Shown piece by piece: positions 52,627-61,704 of a stretch of 64,000 nt of DNA. Every line of letters starts with the position of its first letter. Positions within the stretch are counted from its first letter, which is position 1. A program made the translations under genes and the position numbers. Under the pieces are notes generated by a model. It searched no databases. It saw only the letters and a list, made by a program, of their open reading frames with translations, and was not told the DNA's origin. This DNA comes from Capilliphycus salinus (lineage in GTDB: Bacteria > Cyanobacteriota > Cyanobacteriia > Cyanobacteriales > Microcoleaceae), in contig NZ_CP178543.1 in NCBI RefSeq assembly GCF_047276495.1, positions 744,001 through 808,000 on the forward strand, in the 5' to 3' direction.

Positions 52627-53265
52627 TTACCCTCCGACAACCGAACGCAGATGAGGATCTAGATGAGAACGATCGGCTAAACTGTGCATTAACGGTCCGT
52701 GTACTCCCATTTCGATAATACTAACTCCTCCTACAGGCATAGAAATGCGATCGCGAAAACGGCCAATATCGATCCCCAACAAACGACAGATCATAATGCG
52801 AATAGTGGCTTTGTGAGAGACAACCAAAACATTCCCGGTTGGGTGTTTTTCTTCAATTTCTTGAATAACAGGCGAAGAACGTCGAGACACATCAATTCCT
52901 TTTTCCCCACCAGTGGGAGCATTCCAACCCGGATCGGTTAACCAGCGAACATATTCATCGTGATATTTTTCATTCACCGTTTCTGGATGTTCATCCTCCC
53001 ATTTTCCATAGTATAATTCTTTTAGTCCGTCTCGTAGTTCCATCTTTAAACCGACAGCATCACACAACGGTTGTGCAGTTGTTACCGTGCGTTTCATCGG
53101 GCTAACATAGGCGGCAGTCCAAGGTAAATCCTGGTAAGCTTCAGCAAACTGTTGCGCCATGATTTCACCTTCTGGGGTGAGTTCGGGATTGAGTTCGCCA
53201 CAGTAACCGCCTGTTTTACTATGAACCGTTTCACCGTGCCGCAAAAAATAGAGCTTTAAAGTCAT
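52627..53265 (-). CDS. Histidine phosphatase (phosphoglycerate-mutase-like)
   Basis: A 212-residue member of the histidine phosphatase superfamily: phospho-acceptor RHG in LKLYFLRHGETVHSKTGG, AAYVSPMKRTVTTAQPL, and the second catalytic His in LVVSHKATIRIMI. Whether it is a cofactor-dependent phosphoglycerate mutase or a sugar/other phosphatase cannot be settled, although the neighbouring enolase and phosphoketolase genes suggest a carbohydrate substrate. The YYGKWE segment with a Glu is typical of phosphatase-type members. It is divergent from the phosphoketolase gene across 370 bp. Confidence 0.85.
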   Translation of the reverse strand: MTLKLYFLRHGETVHSKTGGYCGELNPELTPEGEIMAQQFAEAYQDLPWTAAYVSPMKRTVTTAQPLCDAVGLKMELRDGLKELYYGKWEDEHPETVNEKYHDEYVRWLTDPGWNAPTGGEKGIDVSRRSSPVIQEIEEKHPTGNVLVVSHKATIRIMICRLLGIDIGRFRDRISMPVGGVSIIEMGVHGPLMHSLADRSHLDPHLRSVVGG

Positions 53266-53634
53266 AAAAATCTCGTATATGTTGAAAAATTGATCTAAAC
53301 TACTGCGATCGCTTTGGCTGTTGCTCTTTAAGGTAGCAAGATCTGTGCAGTAAAATTTTAAAAGAATATTAAATCAGGGTTAAAAATCTCTAATCTCTTG
53401 CTAAAACATAAAAAAAATCAGAAAATCTTGCTATTTGTTACAAATTCAACTTTAATTGAGCCATAGAAGGCGATAAGCCAAAATACAAGTTGATTGAATT
53501 CAACCGTCTTAGTGCTGGTGCTGTAGGATATCTGACTTTTAACCGATGAACTACAGAGAACAATTGCATAAAGATATCCTATGACGCCGAAATTTCCTCG
53601 ATAAGTAACAGATTTACAAAGGAATTAGGACATT
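53266..53634. other. Divergent promoter region before phosphoketolase
   Basis: 370 bp, AT-rich. A HIP1-type GCGATCGC lies near 53307. An AAAGGAATTAGGA stretch before the phosphoketolase ATG supplies a ribosome binding site. No operator is recognised. Confidence 0.4.
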
Positions 53635-56049
53635 ATGGTAGCAGCACCAAACATACCCACAGAAATCACCAACCCGCTCAATGATGATGAGCTACGCAAA
53701 ACCCAGGCTTACTGGAATGCTTGTCATTACTTAGCCTTGGGGATGATCTATCTGATGGATAACCCTCTGCTGAAAGAGCCTCTGCGACCCGAACATACCA
53801 AACCCCGCTTATTGGGTCACTGGGGAGCCAGTACCGCTCTCAGCTTTGTATACGTCCATCTGAACCGACTGATCAAAAAATACGATCTCGATGTCATTTT
53901 AATGGCAGGCCCCGGTCATGGTGCGCCCGGAATTCTGGCCCCCGCCTACTTAGAAGGAACCTATTCGGAGATCTATCCCGACAAAAGCGAAGACACTGAA
54001 GGACTGCAAAAATTCTTCAAACAGTTCTCCTTCCCCGGACATATTGGGAGCCACTGCACCCCCGAAACACCCGGTTCCATTCACGAAGGCGGAGAGTTAG
54101 GATATAGCCTGTCCCATGCTTTCGGTGCTGCATTCGATAACCCCGATTTAATTGTCACCGCTGTCGTCGGAGATGGAGAAGCCGAAACCGGACCATTAGC
54201 AACCGCTTGGCACTCCAACAAATTCCTCAACCCCATCCGTGACGGTGCCGTTCTCCCCATTCTCAACCTGAACGGATACAAAATCGCCAACCCGACCATT
54301 TTGGCTCGCATTTCCCCAGAAGAACTTGAAAGCCTGTTTGTCGGTTACGGTTACACGCCCTACGTCGTCGAACACGTTGAGGGAGACGATGCCAGTGTCA
54401 CCCATCAGAAGATGGCGGCGACAATGGAACACTGCGTTAACCAAATTCGTTCCATTCAAGAAGAAGCCCGTCGCAGCGGAGAAGCCAAACGTCCCCGCTG
54501 GCCGATGATTATTCTCCGCACCCCCAAAGGTTGGACGGCCCCCAAAGAAATTGACGGCCACAAAGTCGAAGGCTTCTGGCGGGCGCACCAAGTTCCGATG
54601 TCGGATGTGGGCAAAAATAACGACCATCTGCGGGTGTTAGAAGGGTGGTTACGCAGCTACAAACCCGAAGAACTCTTTGATGAAAACGGCAAACTGAAAC
54701 CCGAACTCAAAGAACTCGCACCCACCGGAAATCGCCGCATCAGCGCCAACCCCCACGCCAATGGCGGTTTATTGCGGAAAGATCTAAAAATGCCCGATTT
54801 CCGCAAATACGGCGTCGATGTTCGCGATCACGGCCGCACCGAAGCCGGAAACACCAGCATTTTGGGCGAATTCCTGCGGGATGTGATGCGAAACAACATG
54901 ACCAACTTCCGCGTGTTTGGGCCGGACGAAACCGCTTCTAACCGTTTACAAGCCATCTACGAAGTTAGTAAAAAAACTTGGATGGCCGACTTCAAAGAAG
55001 AAGACCTCGATGGTAGCCAACTCTCTCCCGATGGTCGCGTCATGGAAATGTTGAGCGAACATACCCTGATCGGTTGGTTAGAAGGCTATATTCTCACCGG
55101 ACGTCACGGCTTCTTCCATACCTACGAAGCGTTTGCCCACGTGATCGACTCCATGTTCAACCAACACGCCAAATGGTTGGATATTTGTAAAGAGATACCC
55201 TGGCGATCGCCGATTTCTTCCTGGAATATTCTGTTATCTTCGACGGTTTGGCGTCAGGATCACAACGGCTTCTCTCACCAAGATCCCGGTTTTGTCGATT
55301 TGGTGACGAATAAAAGCGCCAGTGTAACTCGGATTTACTTCCCGCCCGATCTAAACTGTTTGCTGTCCGTTGCCAATCACTGTCTCCGCAGTAAAAATTA
55401 TGTCAACGTAATAGTGGCGGACAAACAAAAGCACCTGCAATACTTGACAATGGAAGAAGCGATCAAACACTGCACCAAAGGCATTGGCATTTGGGATTGG
55501 GCGAGTAACGACGATCGCGGGGTAGAACCGGATATTCCCGATGTTGTCATGGCTAGTTGCGGAGATATTACGACTCGCGAAGCTTTAGCCGCAACCGCTA
55601 TTATGCGCGAGGAGTTCCCAGAGTTGCGGGTTCGGTTTGTTAACGTTGTGGATCTGTTTAAACTTCAGTCGGAGTCCGAACACCCTCACGGCTTATCTGA
55701 CCGGGATTTTGATACCCTGTTTACGCCCGACAAACCCGTGATCTTCAATTTTCACGGTTATCCCTGGTTAATTCACAAATTGGCTTATCGTCGCACAAAC
55801 CAAGAACGGATTCATGTTCGGGGTTACAAAGAAAAGGGGAACATCAACACCCCGTTAGAGTTGGCGATGAGAAACCAAATTGACCGCTTTAGCCTGGTGA
55901 TTGATGTGATCGATCGCGTTCCCAAACTGGGTTCTGCTGCTGCCCACGTTAAAGAACGGATGAAAAACGCCATTATCGAAAACCTCAACTATGCCGTTGA
56001 AAACGGTAAGGACAAGGAAGACGTCGATAACTGGAAGTGGCCTTATTAA
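53635..56049 (+). CDS. xfp: Xylulose-5-phosphate/fructose-6-phosphate phosphoketolase
   Basis: An 804-residue thiamine-diphosphate enzyme of the usual length. It splits xylulose 5-phosphate or fructose 6-phosphate with phosphate to acetyl phosphate plus a triose or tetrose phosphate. Motifs include RLLGHWGASTALSFVYVHLN, LMAGPGHGAPGILA, GSHCTPETPGSIHEGGELGY and the cofactor motif VVGDGEAETGPLATAWHSNK (Asp-Gly at about 179). The C-terminal transketolase-like domain has a VMASCGDITTREALAA stretch. With ackA upstream it gives acetate and ATP from pentose phosphates, a known dark-catabolic route in cyanobacteria. A heptamer repeat begins directly after its stop. Confidence 0.96.
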   Translation: MVAAPNIPTEITNPLNDDELRKTQAYWNACHYLALGMIYLMDNPLLKEPLRPEHTKPRLLGHWGASTALSFVYVHLNRLIKKYDLDVILMAGPGHGAPGILAPAYLEGTYSEIYPDKSEDTEGLQKFFKQFSFPGHIGSHCTPETPGSIHEGGELGYSLSHAFGAAFDNPDLIVTAVVGDGEAETGPLATAWHSNKFLNPIRDGAVLPILNLNGYKIANPTILARISPEELESLFVGYGYTPYVVEHVEGDDASVTHQKMAATMEHCVNQIRSIQEEARRSGEAKRPRWPMIILRTPKGWTAPKEIDGHKVEGFWRAHQVPMSDVGKNNDHLRVLEGWLRSYKPEELFDENGKLKPELKELAPTGNRRISANPHANGGLLRKDLKMPDFRKYGVDVRDHGRTEAGNTSILGEFLRDVMRNNMTNFRVFGPDETASNRLQAIYEVSKKTWMADFKEEDLDGSQLSPDGRVMEMLSEHTLIGWLEGYILTGRHGFFHTYEAFAHVIDSMFNQHAKWLDICKEIPWRSPISSWNILLSSTVWRQDHNGFSHQDPGFVDLVTNKSASVTRIYFPPDLNCLLSVANHCLRSKNYVNVIVADKQKHLQYLTMEEAIKHCTKGIGIWDWASNDDRGVEPDIPDVVMASCGDITTREALAATAIMREEFPELRVRFVNVVDLFKLQSESEHPHGLSDRDFDTLFTPDKPVIFNFHGYPWLIHKLAYRRTNQERIHVRGYKEKGNINTPLELAMRNQIDRFSLVIDVIDRVPKLGSAAAHVKERMKNAIIENLNYAVENGKDKEDVDNWKWPY

Positions 56050-56240
56050 CAGTCACCAGTCACCAGTCACCAGTCACCAGTTATTAGAGTTGTCAGTTAT
56101 CAGTAACCTCACGACTCGGTGACTCGGTGACTCGGTGACTCCTGAAAACTGGTGACTGATGACTGTAAAACTGCTCACTGTAAAACTGGTGACTGGTAAT
56201 GAGTGACTGGTGACTGTAAAGACTGGTGACTGATTTGCTG
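56050..56240. repeat. Short tandem repeats after phosphoketolase
   Basis: AGTCACC heptamers (56050-56080, about four units) begin with the first base after the stop codon. GACTCGGT octamers follow (about 56112-56141), then interspersed GGTGACTG/CTGTAAAA units to about 56240. No gene is present in 56050-56359. Confidence 0.87.
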
Positions 56241-56359
56241 GGAAACCTTAAAATTGCCTTGCTGAACCGGAGTATTGAGAGTTTCAGCCCTAAAATAAAG
56301 CTTCTGAACTGGAAAATTCAACGTCCTTAGTTGTTCTAGATAGAGGAAACAATAAAATT

Positions 56360-57658
56360 ATGGATACGACCATTCAAACCATTCACGGTCGAGAAATTTT
56401 AGATTCTCGCGGAAACCCGACGGTTGAAGTTGATGTTACCCTCGCCGATGGCAGCAAAGGTCGGGCTGGTGTACCTTCTGGGGCTTCTACGGGCATTCGA
56501 GAAGCGATTGAGTTGCGCGATGGCGATAAAGGTCGTTATGGCGGTAAAGGGGTTCTCAAGGCGGTTGAGAATGTTAATACTACTATCGCCGACGCCCTCA
56601 AAGGGATGGATGGATCGGATCAAGCGGCTATTGACAACAAAATGCTTGAACTTGATGGTACCGACAATAAATCCACACTGGGCGCTAATGCCATTTTAGG
56701 GGTTTCGATGGCGGTGGCGCGGGCGGCGGCGATCGCGAAAGGACAGCCTCTGTATCAATATTTGGGCGGTGAGGATGCTAATTTGTTACCGGCTCCCTGT
56801 TTTAATATTATTAATGGTGGCGCTCACGCCGATAATAGCGTAGACTTTCAAGAGTTTATGATTGTGCCGGTCGGTGCGCCGACTTTCCGCGAATCTTTGC
56901 GAATGGGGGCGGAAGTTTATCACGCGCTTAAATCAATTTTGAAGCAAAAAGGCTACAACAGCAATGTTGGCGATGAAGGCGGTTTTGCGCCCAATTTAAA
57001 AGCGAATGTTGAAGCGATTGAGGTGATTTTAGCGGGGATTGAAAAAGCCGGATTTAAAGCGGGAGATGAGGTGGCGATCGCTCTCGATCCGGCAACCAGT
57101 GAATTGTATCGCGAAGATGGCAGTTATTTGTTCTACAAATCGGATAACAGTAAGAAAAGTTCTACCGAAATGATCGAACTTTGGGAAAGTTGGATTAATC
57201 AATTTCCGATTGTTTCGATTGAAGATGGTTTGGGCGAACAGGACTGGTCTGGCTGGCAAGAAATGACCACAAAATTGGGAAGTCGCGTGCAGCTTGTCGG
57301 CGATGATGCTTTTGTTACGAACCCGGCGATTATCAAAAAAGCGATTGCTGATGGTGTGGGAAATAGTACCCTGGTGAAAGTGAATCAAATTGGTTCTGTT
57401 ACCGAAACTTTGCAGGCAATTAAAGATTCTCGTTCGGCGGGTTATACTTATATGATTAGTCACCGTTCGGGAGAAACGCCGGATGATTTTATTGCCGATT
57501 TATCGGTGGCTACTTCATCGGGACAGATTAAAACGGGCGCTCCCTGTCGCGGCGAACGTTTGGCAAAATATAACCAATTGCTTCGCATCGAAGAAGAGTT
57601 AGGAAGCAAGGCAAAATATGCACAGAGAACCGCTTTTTCTCGTCCGGTAACTGCCTAA
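56360..57658 (+). CDS. eno: Enolase
   Basis: A 432-residue enolase of standard length: HGREILDSRGNPTVEVDV, PSGASTGIREAIELRD, GDEGGFAPNLK, SIEDGLGEQDWSGW, VGDDAFVTNP, the catalytic lysine in TLVKVNQIGSVTET (about 340) and MISHRSGETPDDFIADL. It converts 2-phosphoglycerate to phosphoenolpyruvate. A GAGGAAA site precedes the ATG. It is cotranscribed at most with phosphoketolase, since about 310 bp of repeats separate them, and is followed by a terminator hairpin. Confidence 0.97.
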   Translation: MDTTIQTIHGREILDSRGNPTVEVDVTLADGSKGRAGVPSGASTGIREAIELRDGDKGRYGGKGVLKAVENVNTTIADALKGMDGSDQAAIDNKMLELDGTDNKSTLGANAILGVSMAVARAAAIAKGQPLYQYLGGEDANLLPAPCFNIINGGAHADNSVDFQEFMIVPVGAPTFRESLRMGAEVYHALKSILKQKGYNSNVGDEGGFAPNLKANVEAIEVILAGIEKAGFKAGDEVAIALDPATSELYREDGSYLFYKSDNSKKSSTEMIELWESWINQFPIVSIEDGLGEQDWSGWQEMTTKLGSRVQLVGDDAFVTNPAIIKKAIADGVGNSTLVKVNQIGSVTETLQAIKDSRSAGYTYMISHRSGETPDDFIADLSVATSSGQIKTGAPCRGERLAKYNQLLRIEEELGSKAKYAQRTAFSRPVTA

Positions 57659-57708
57659 TTTTTCAGGTTTTTTCTAAGGCTTAAAGTTGTCCGACTACGG
57701 GAATTAAG

Positions 57709-57741
57709 AACCCGGTTTCTATCACCAGAAATCGGGTTTTT
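57709..57741 (+). terminator. Enolase terminator
   Basis: AACCCGGTTTCT (57709-57720), loop ATCACC, AGAAATCGGGTTT followed by TTT. The stem matches the hairpin at 50853, suggesting that this terminator type is itself repetitive in the genome. Confidence 0.75.
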
Positions 57742-57796
57742 GAAATGTATTATTTTATGTATTTCATATCATGTCCGACCAATTAATAATTATTGT

Positions 57797-58421
57797 GTAG
57801 GGGCGGGTTCAGCCCAAATCTTTAACTACTACTGCGAGATTTACATACCCGCCCAACCCCACCAACAAAATTAATCAAACGGATATAATTTGACTGGGAG
57901 GGGGCGGGTTTATAAAGGTTATTTGTGAGAAACAGACATTGATTGAGAACCCGCCCCTACAGAATTCTGATTAATTAATCGGAAATTCGATCAGAATCAT
58001 CTGCGACCAATTAATAATTATCGTGTAGGGGCGGGTTCAGCCCAAATCTTTAACTACTACTGCGAGATTTACATAAACCCGCCCAACCCCACCAACAAAA
58101 TTAATCAAACGGATATAATTTGACTGGGAGGGGGCGGGTTTATAAAGGTTATTTGTGAGAAACAGACATTGATTGAGAACCCGCCCCTACAGAATTCTGA
58201 TTAATTAATCGGAAATTCGATCAGAATCATCTGCGACCAATTAATAATTATCGTGTAGGGGCGGGTTCAACCCAAATCTTTAACTACTACTCCGATATTT
58301 AGATAAACCCGCCCAACCTCACCAACAGAATTAATCAAACCGATATAATTTGACTGGGAGGGGGCGGGTTTATAAAGGTTATTTGTGAGAAACAGATATT
58401 GATTCCGAGGCGCGCCCCTAC
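57797..58421. repeat. Three tandem copies of a double-hairpin unit
   Basis: A composite unit of about 165 bp, made of two GGGGCGGGTT-type hairpins, is repeated at 57797-57960, 58025-58190 and 58255-58421 (period 228-230 bp, including a 64-bp linker with ATCGGAAATTCGATCAGAAT). The first hairpin contains ACTACTACTGCGAG, the second AGGTTATTTGTGAGAAACAG. The third unit is the most divergent (its last arm reads GGCGCGCCCCTAC). The 890-bp gap 57659-58548 contains nothing else recognisable except the eno terminator and the glk promoter. Confidence 0.93.
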
Positions 58422-58548
58422 AAAACGGGTGAGTCCATCTGCGGCGAAACTCAACCCTGCGATACTAGACTAAAACCCCACATATCCCTAGAATCCTGAA
58501 ACAGTTTGATAAACTAGCCATGTTATACAAAATAGGAGTATTTTAACC

Positions 58549-59610
58549 ATGACCATTCTGCTGGCAGGAGACATTGGCGGCACCAAAACCATTCTACGCC
58601 TCGTTAAAGCAGAACCCAGCGACTCTCTCAAAACCCTTCCTTTACTCACAACCCTATACGAAGACAGCTACTCCTCCCAAGCCTATTCTGACCTCATTCC
58701 TATCGTTATCGAGTTTTTAAAAAGTGCCGAAACCAGTTTGGGCCAAAAATACAGCCCCGAAAAAGCTTGTTTTGGCATAGCCGGCCCTGTTGTCAATAAT
58801 ACCTGCGAACTCACTAATTTAAGCTGGTTTCTCGATGCCAAAACCCTCGAACAAGAATTAAATCTCTCCAAAGTTCAACTGATTAATGATTTTGCGGCGA
58901 TTGGTTTTGGGGTTGTGGGTTTAACTGAAGAAGACTTACGCACTTTGCAACCCGGAGAACCCTCACCAACCGCACCCATCGCCGTTATTGGCGCCGGTAC
59001 CGGACTCGGAGAAGGGTTTGTTATTCCTACTGTTGGCGGTTATTCTGTGTTTTCAACCGAAGGCGGACACGTTGATTTTGCTCCCCGTTCTGAATTAGAA
59101 TTTCAACTGTTAAGCTACGTGCGAGAACTCCACAGCCTCGAACGAGTTTCGGTTGAACGGATTGTTTCTGGGATGGGAATTGCGGCGATTTATCAGTTTA
59201 TGCGCGATCGCAATCCTTCTTTAGAAACTCCAGAAATGGCGGAAGTTTTTCAACAGTGGAAACAAGAAATTGGTCAAGCTGAAAAAACGATAGATCTCGG
59301 GGCGGAAGTTTCTAAAGGCGCCGTATCTCGAAATGATTATTTGTGCGAACAAACGATGCAAATTTTTGTTGATGCTTACGGAACCGAAGCCGGAAATATG
59401 GCGTTAAAATTGTTACCCTATGGCGGTCTTTATATCGCCGGTGGAATTGCGGCTAAAAACCTGACGCTAATGGAAAAAGGCATTTTTATGAAAGCTTTTA
59501 CTTCTAAAGGTCGGATTAGTCCGTTAATGAAAAAAGTCCCGGTTTATATTGTTCTTAATCCTAAAGTGGGTTTGATTGGGGCGGCGTTGTGTGCGGCTCA
59601 ACTCTCCTAA
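58549..59610 (+). CDS. glk: Glucokinase (Glk type)
   Basis: A 353-residue bacterial glucokinase: phosphate-1 ILLAGDIGGTKTILRLV, LSKVQLINDFAAIGFGV with the catalytic Asp, and phosphate-2 AVIGAGTGLGEGFV, plus STEGGHVDFAPRSELE. It phosphorylates glucose with ATP. AGGAG lies about 13 bases before the ATG. It is of a different fold group from the ROK protein at 31391. The gene is bracketed by oppositely oriented copies of a double-hairpin repeat. It fits the glycolytic cluster. Confidence 0.93.
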   Translation: MTILLAGDIGGTKTILRLVKAEPSDSLKTLPLLTTLYEDSYSSQAYSDLIPIVIEFLKSAETSLGQKYSPEKACFGIAGPVVNNTCELTNLSWFLDAKTLEQELNLSKVQLINDFAAIGFGVVGLTEEDLRTLQPGEPSPTAPIAVIGAGTGLGEGFVIPTVGGYSVFSTEGGHVDFAPRSELEFQLLSYVRELHSLERVSVERIVSGMGIAAIYQFMRDRNPSLETPEMAEVFQQWKQEIGQAEKTIDLGAEVSKGAVSRNDYLCEQTMQIFVDAYGTEAGNMALKLLPYGGLYIAGGIAAKNLTLMEKGIFMKAFTSKGRISPLMKKVPVYIVLNPKVGLIGAALCAAQLS

Positions 59611-59666
59611 TTTTTAACCTCAAAAACGCTTTAAATAAGGCGGCTAATTATTCATTCTGCAAACCT

Positions 59667-59830
59667 GTAGGGGCGGGTTCAGAATAAATTTATGTTTTTC
59701 ACAAATAACCTTTATAAACCCGCCCCTTCCCAGTCATTTTATATCCGGTTGATGAATTCTGTTGGTGGGGTCGGGCGGGTTTATCTCAATCTCGGAGGAG
59801 TAGCAAAGATATTGCAGAACCCGCCCCTAC
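59667..59830. repeat. Inverted copy of the double-hairpin unit
   Basis: 164 bp, GTAGGGGCGGGTTC to AACCCGCCCCTAC, which read on the minus strand matches the units at 57797-58421 across both hairpins. It shares ACAAATAACC(T)TTATAAAC, GATGAATTCTGTTGGTG and CGGAGGAGTAGCAAAGA with the reverse complement of those units. It lies just after glk. Confidence 0.92.
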
Positions 59831-60282
59831 ATCACAATCATTTATGAGTCGGACATCATCTAATTTCTCAGATAAATCAATTTTGTTTGGTTCTTTATTC
59901 GGGAAACTAAAGGTTTAGAACTCGAAGAAATGTAAAAAATATAAAATTAAGGGTTGAGGGGGAACAGAATCGGAGATAGACTGTGAAAAACTTAATCCAA
60001 GTTGGAGTAAGTAATTCTACGCGATCGCTGACAACAATTCCATCGGTTAAACATCTATCTAGAGAAATAAACTTAAAACCAAAAAGCTGTATACACTTGT
60101 TAAAAGTTACGGGGATTTCCGAGCTTAGGATCAATTGATACTGCAATCAGGATCTATTTATGCTAAGAAACAAAGTTAAACGTCTTAAATCTCAGAACCT
60201 AACGTTTTCTTAACTATCTCTGTCAAGGGTTAATAGTATCATCAGATTGTGCTTTGAAAAATCGACTTCACAGGAGCGAAAT
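59831..60282. other. Promoter region of the transaldolase gene
   Basis: About 450 bp with AT-rich sequence and a HIP1-like GCGATCGC near 60021. A minus-strand frame of 79 codons here is not considered coding. AGGAG seven bases before the transaldolase ATG is the only clear signal. Confidence 0.45.
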
Positions 60283-61458
60283 ATGGCGAAAACGTTGTTA
60301 GAGCAGTTACGTGAAGTGACCGTTGTTGTTGCAGATACAGGAGACATCAAAGCGATAGAACTGTTTAAGCCGCGAGATGCGACCACAAACCCGTCTTTAA
60401 TTACGGCTGCGGCTCAAATGAGCGAATATCAAGAAATTGTCGATGATACGCTCAAAAAGGCACGTCAAGAACTCGGTCAAGAGGCAGAACCATTTGATGT
60501 GGCAACTTTGGCGTTTAAACGGCTGGCGGTCGCCTTCGGACTGAAGATTTTAGAAATTATTCCGGGGCGAGTTTCAACCGAAGTTGATGCCCGCTTATCC
60601 TACGATACAGATGCGACCATTGCTCAAGGTCGTGAACTGATTTCCCAATACGAAGCGGCGGGAATTTCTCGCGATCGCATTTTAATTAAAATCGCTTCAA
60701 CTTGGGAAGGAATTAGAGCCGCAGAAGTCCTCGAAAAAGAGGGAATTCACTGCAATTTAACCCTCTTATTTGGTCTTCATCAGGCGATCGCTTGTGCAGA
60801 AGCGGGAGTAACGCTCATTTCTCCTTTTGTCGGTCGGATTTTAGACTGGTACAAAAAAGAAACCGGACGAGAATCCTATCCGCCCGAAGAAGACCCCGGT
60901 GTCGTTTCCGTGACGACCATTTATAACTACTACAAAAAGTTCGGTTATGAAACCGAAGTCATGGGTGCCAGTTTCCGAAATCTTGGCGAAATTACCGAGT
61001 TAGCCGGCTGCGATTTGCTGACGATTTCTCCGAAACTTTTAGAGGAGTTGAGTTCAAAAAGTGCCGAGCTTCCCCGCAAACTCGATCCGGAAGCAGTCGA
61101 GGAAATGGAGATCGAAAAAATCTCCATCGACAAAGAAACTTTTGACCGGATGCACAGCGAAGATCGGATGGCGGCCGAAAAGTTAGAAGAAGGGATTAAA
61201 GGCTTTTCTAAAGCGTTAGAAGCGTTAGAACAACTGTTAGCTGAAAGACTGACCCGGATTGAAAATGAAAGCCCCGTTTCTCATGCGGCGGCCGAACTTT
61301 TCCGCGTCTACGATCTCGATGGCGATGGTTTTATTACTCGGGAAGAATGGTCGGGAACCGATGCCGTTTTTGATGCCCTCGATGAAAACAAAGACGGTCA
61401 AATTACCCCGGAAGAAATGGCGGCCGGTTTGGGAGCGGCTTTTCGGTTAGCCTCTTAA
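60283..61458 (+). CDS. tal: Transaldolase with C-terminal EF-hand pair
   Basis: About 391 residues from the ATG at 60283, with CAGGAG upstream; the frame is open to 60247. The transaldolase TIM barrel shows QLREVTVVVADTGDI, DATTNPSLI, the Schiff-base lysine in ILIKIASTWEGIRAA (about 135), and CNLTLLFGLHQAIACAEAGV. It exchanges three-carbon units between sedoheptulose 7-phosphate and glyceraldehyde 3-phosphate. Beyond about residue 325 a second domain follows with two canonical EF-hand loops, DLDGDGFITREE (344-355) and DENKDGQITPEE (367-378), so calcium may regulate it. Fusions of this kind occur in cyanobacteria. glgP follows 247 bp downstream. Confidence 0.95.
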   Translation: MAKTLLEQLREVTVVVADTGDIKAIELFKPRDATTNPSLITAAAQMSEYQEIVDDTLKKARQELGQEAEPFDVATLAFKRLAVAFGLKILEIIPGRVSTEVDARLSYDTDATIAQGRELISQYEAAGISRDRILIKIASTWEGIRAAEVLEKEGIHCNLTLLFGLHQAIACAEAGVTLISPFVGRILDWYKKETGRESYPPEEDPGVVSVTTIYNYYKKFGYETEVMGASFRNLGEITELAGCDLLTISPKLLEELSSKSAELPRKLDPEAVEEMEIEKISIDKETFDRMHSEDRMAAEKLEEGIKGFSKALEALEQLLAERLTRIENESPVSHAAAELFRVYDLDGDGFITREEWSGTDAVFDALDENKDGQITPEEMAAGLGAAFRLAS

Positions 61459-61525
61459 ATTGGGTTGGATCACAGTCACAATTCTTGCAATTTCTTGACT
61501 CAAGAAATGACCATTTGATTGTGAG

Positions 61526-61702
61526 ATGAGATTCTCTTTCCAAGACGCTACGCGATCGGTTATTGGTGAACAGGAAATAGATAAAGAGTTAGCACCTTTT
61601 AAAATCAAATTCCTGAAAGCAGCCGATCGCTTTGTTTTTGTGCAGATAATTCTTGAGAATTTTATATCAATTAAATTGACCCCAGAAAACGGAAAAAATT
61701 AA
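61526..61702 (+). CDS. Possible 58-residue protein before glgP
   Basis: An ORF (MRFSFQDATRSVIGEQEIDK...) that ends two bases before the glgP ATG. Composition is protein-like, with alternating charged and hydrophobic residues, but there is no recognisable family or good ribosome binding site. It may be chance in a 245-bp leader. Confidence 0.2.
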   Translation: MRFSFQDATRSVIGEQEIDKELAPFKIKFLKAADRFVFVQIILENFISIKLTPENGKN

Positions 61703-61704
61703 CG

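Noticed and set aside
52299..52640. 113-codon minus-strand ORF between ackA and the histidine phosphatase
   Set aside because: It translates the hairpin elements themselves (repeated NLYFSEIIFLNPA-type blocks) and is not a gene.
59907..60146. 79-codon minus-strand ORF upstream of transaldolase
   Set aside because: Composition is non-protein-like (many Phe/Leu/Ser from AT-rich DNA), with no ribosome binding site or family resemblance, in a promoter region.
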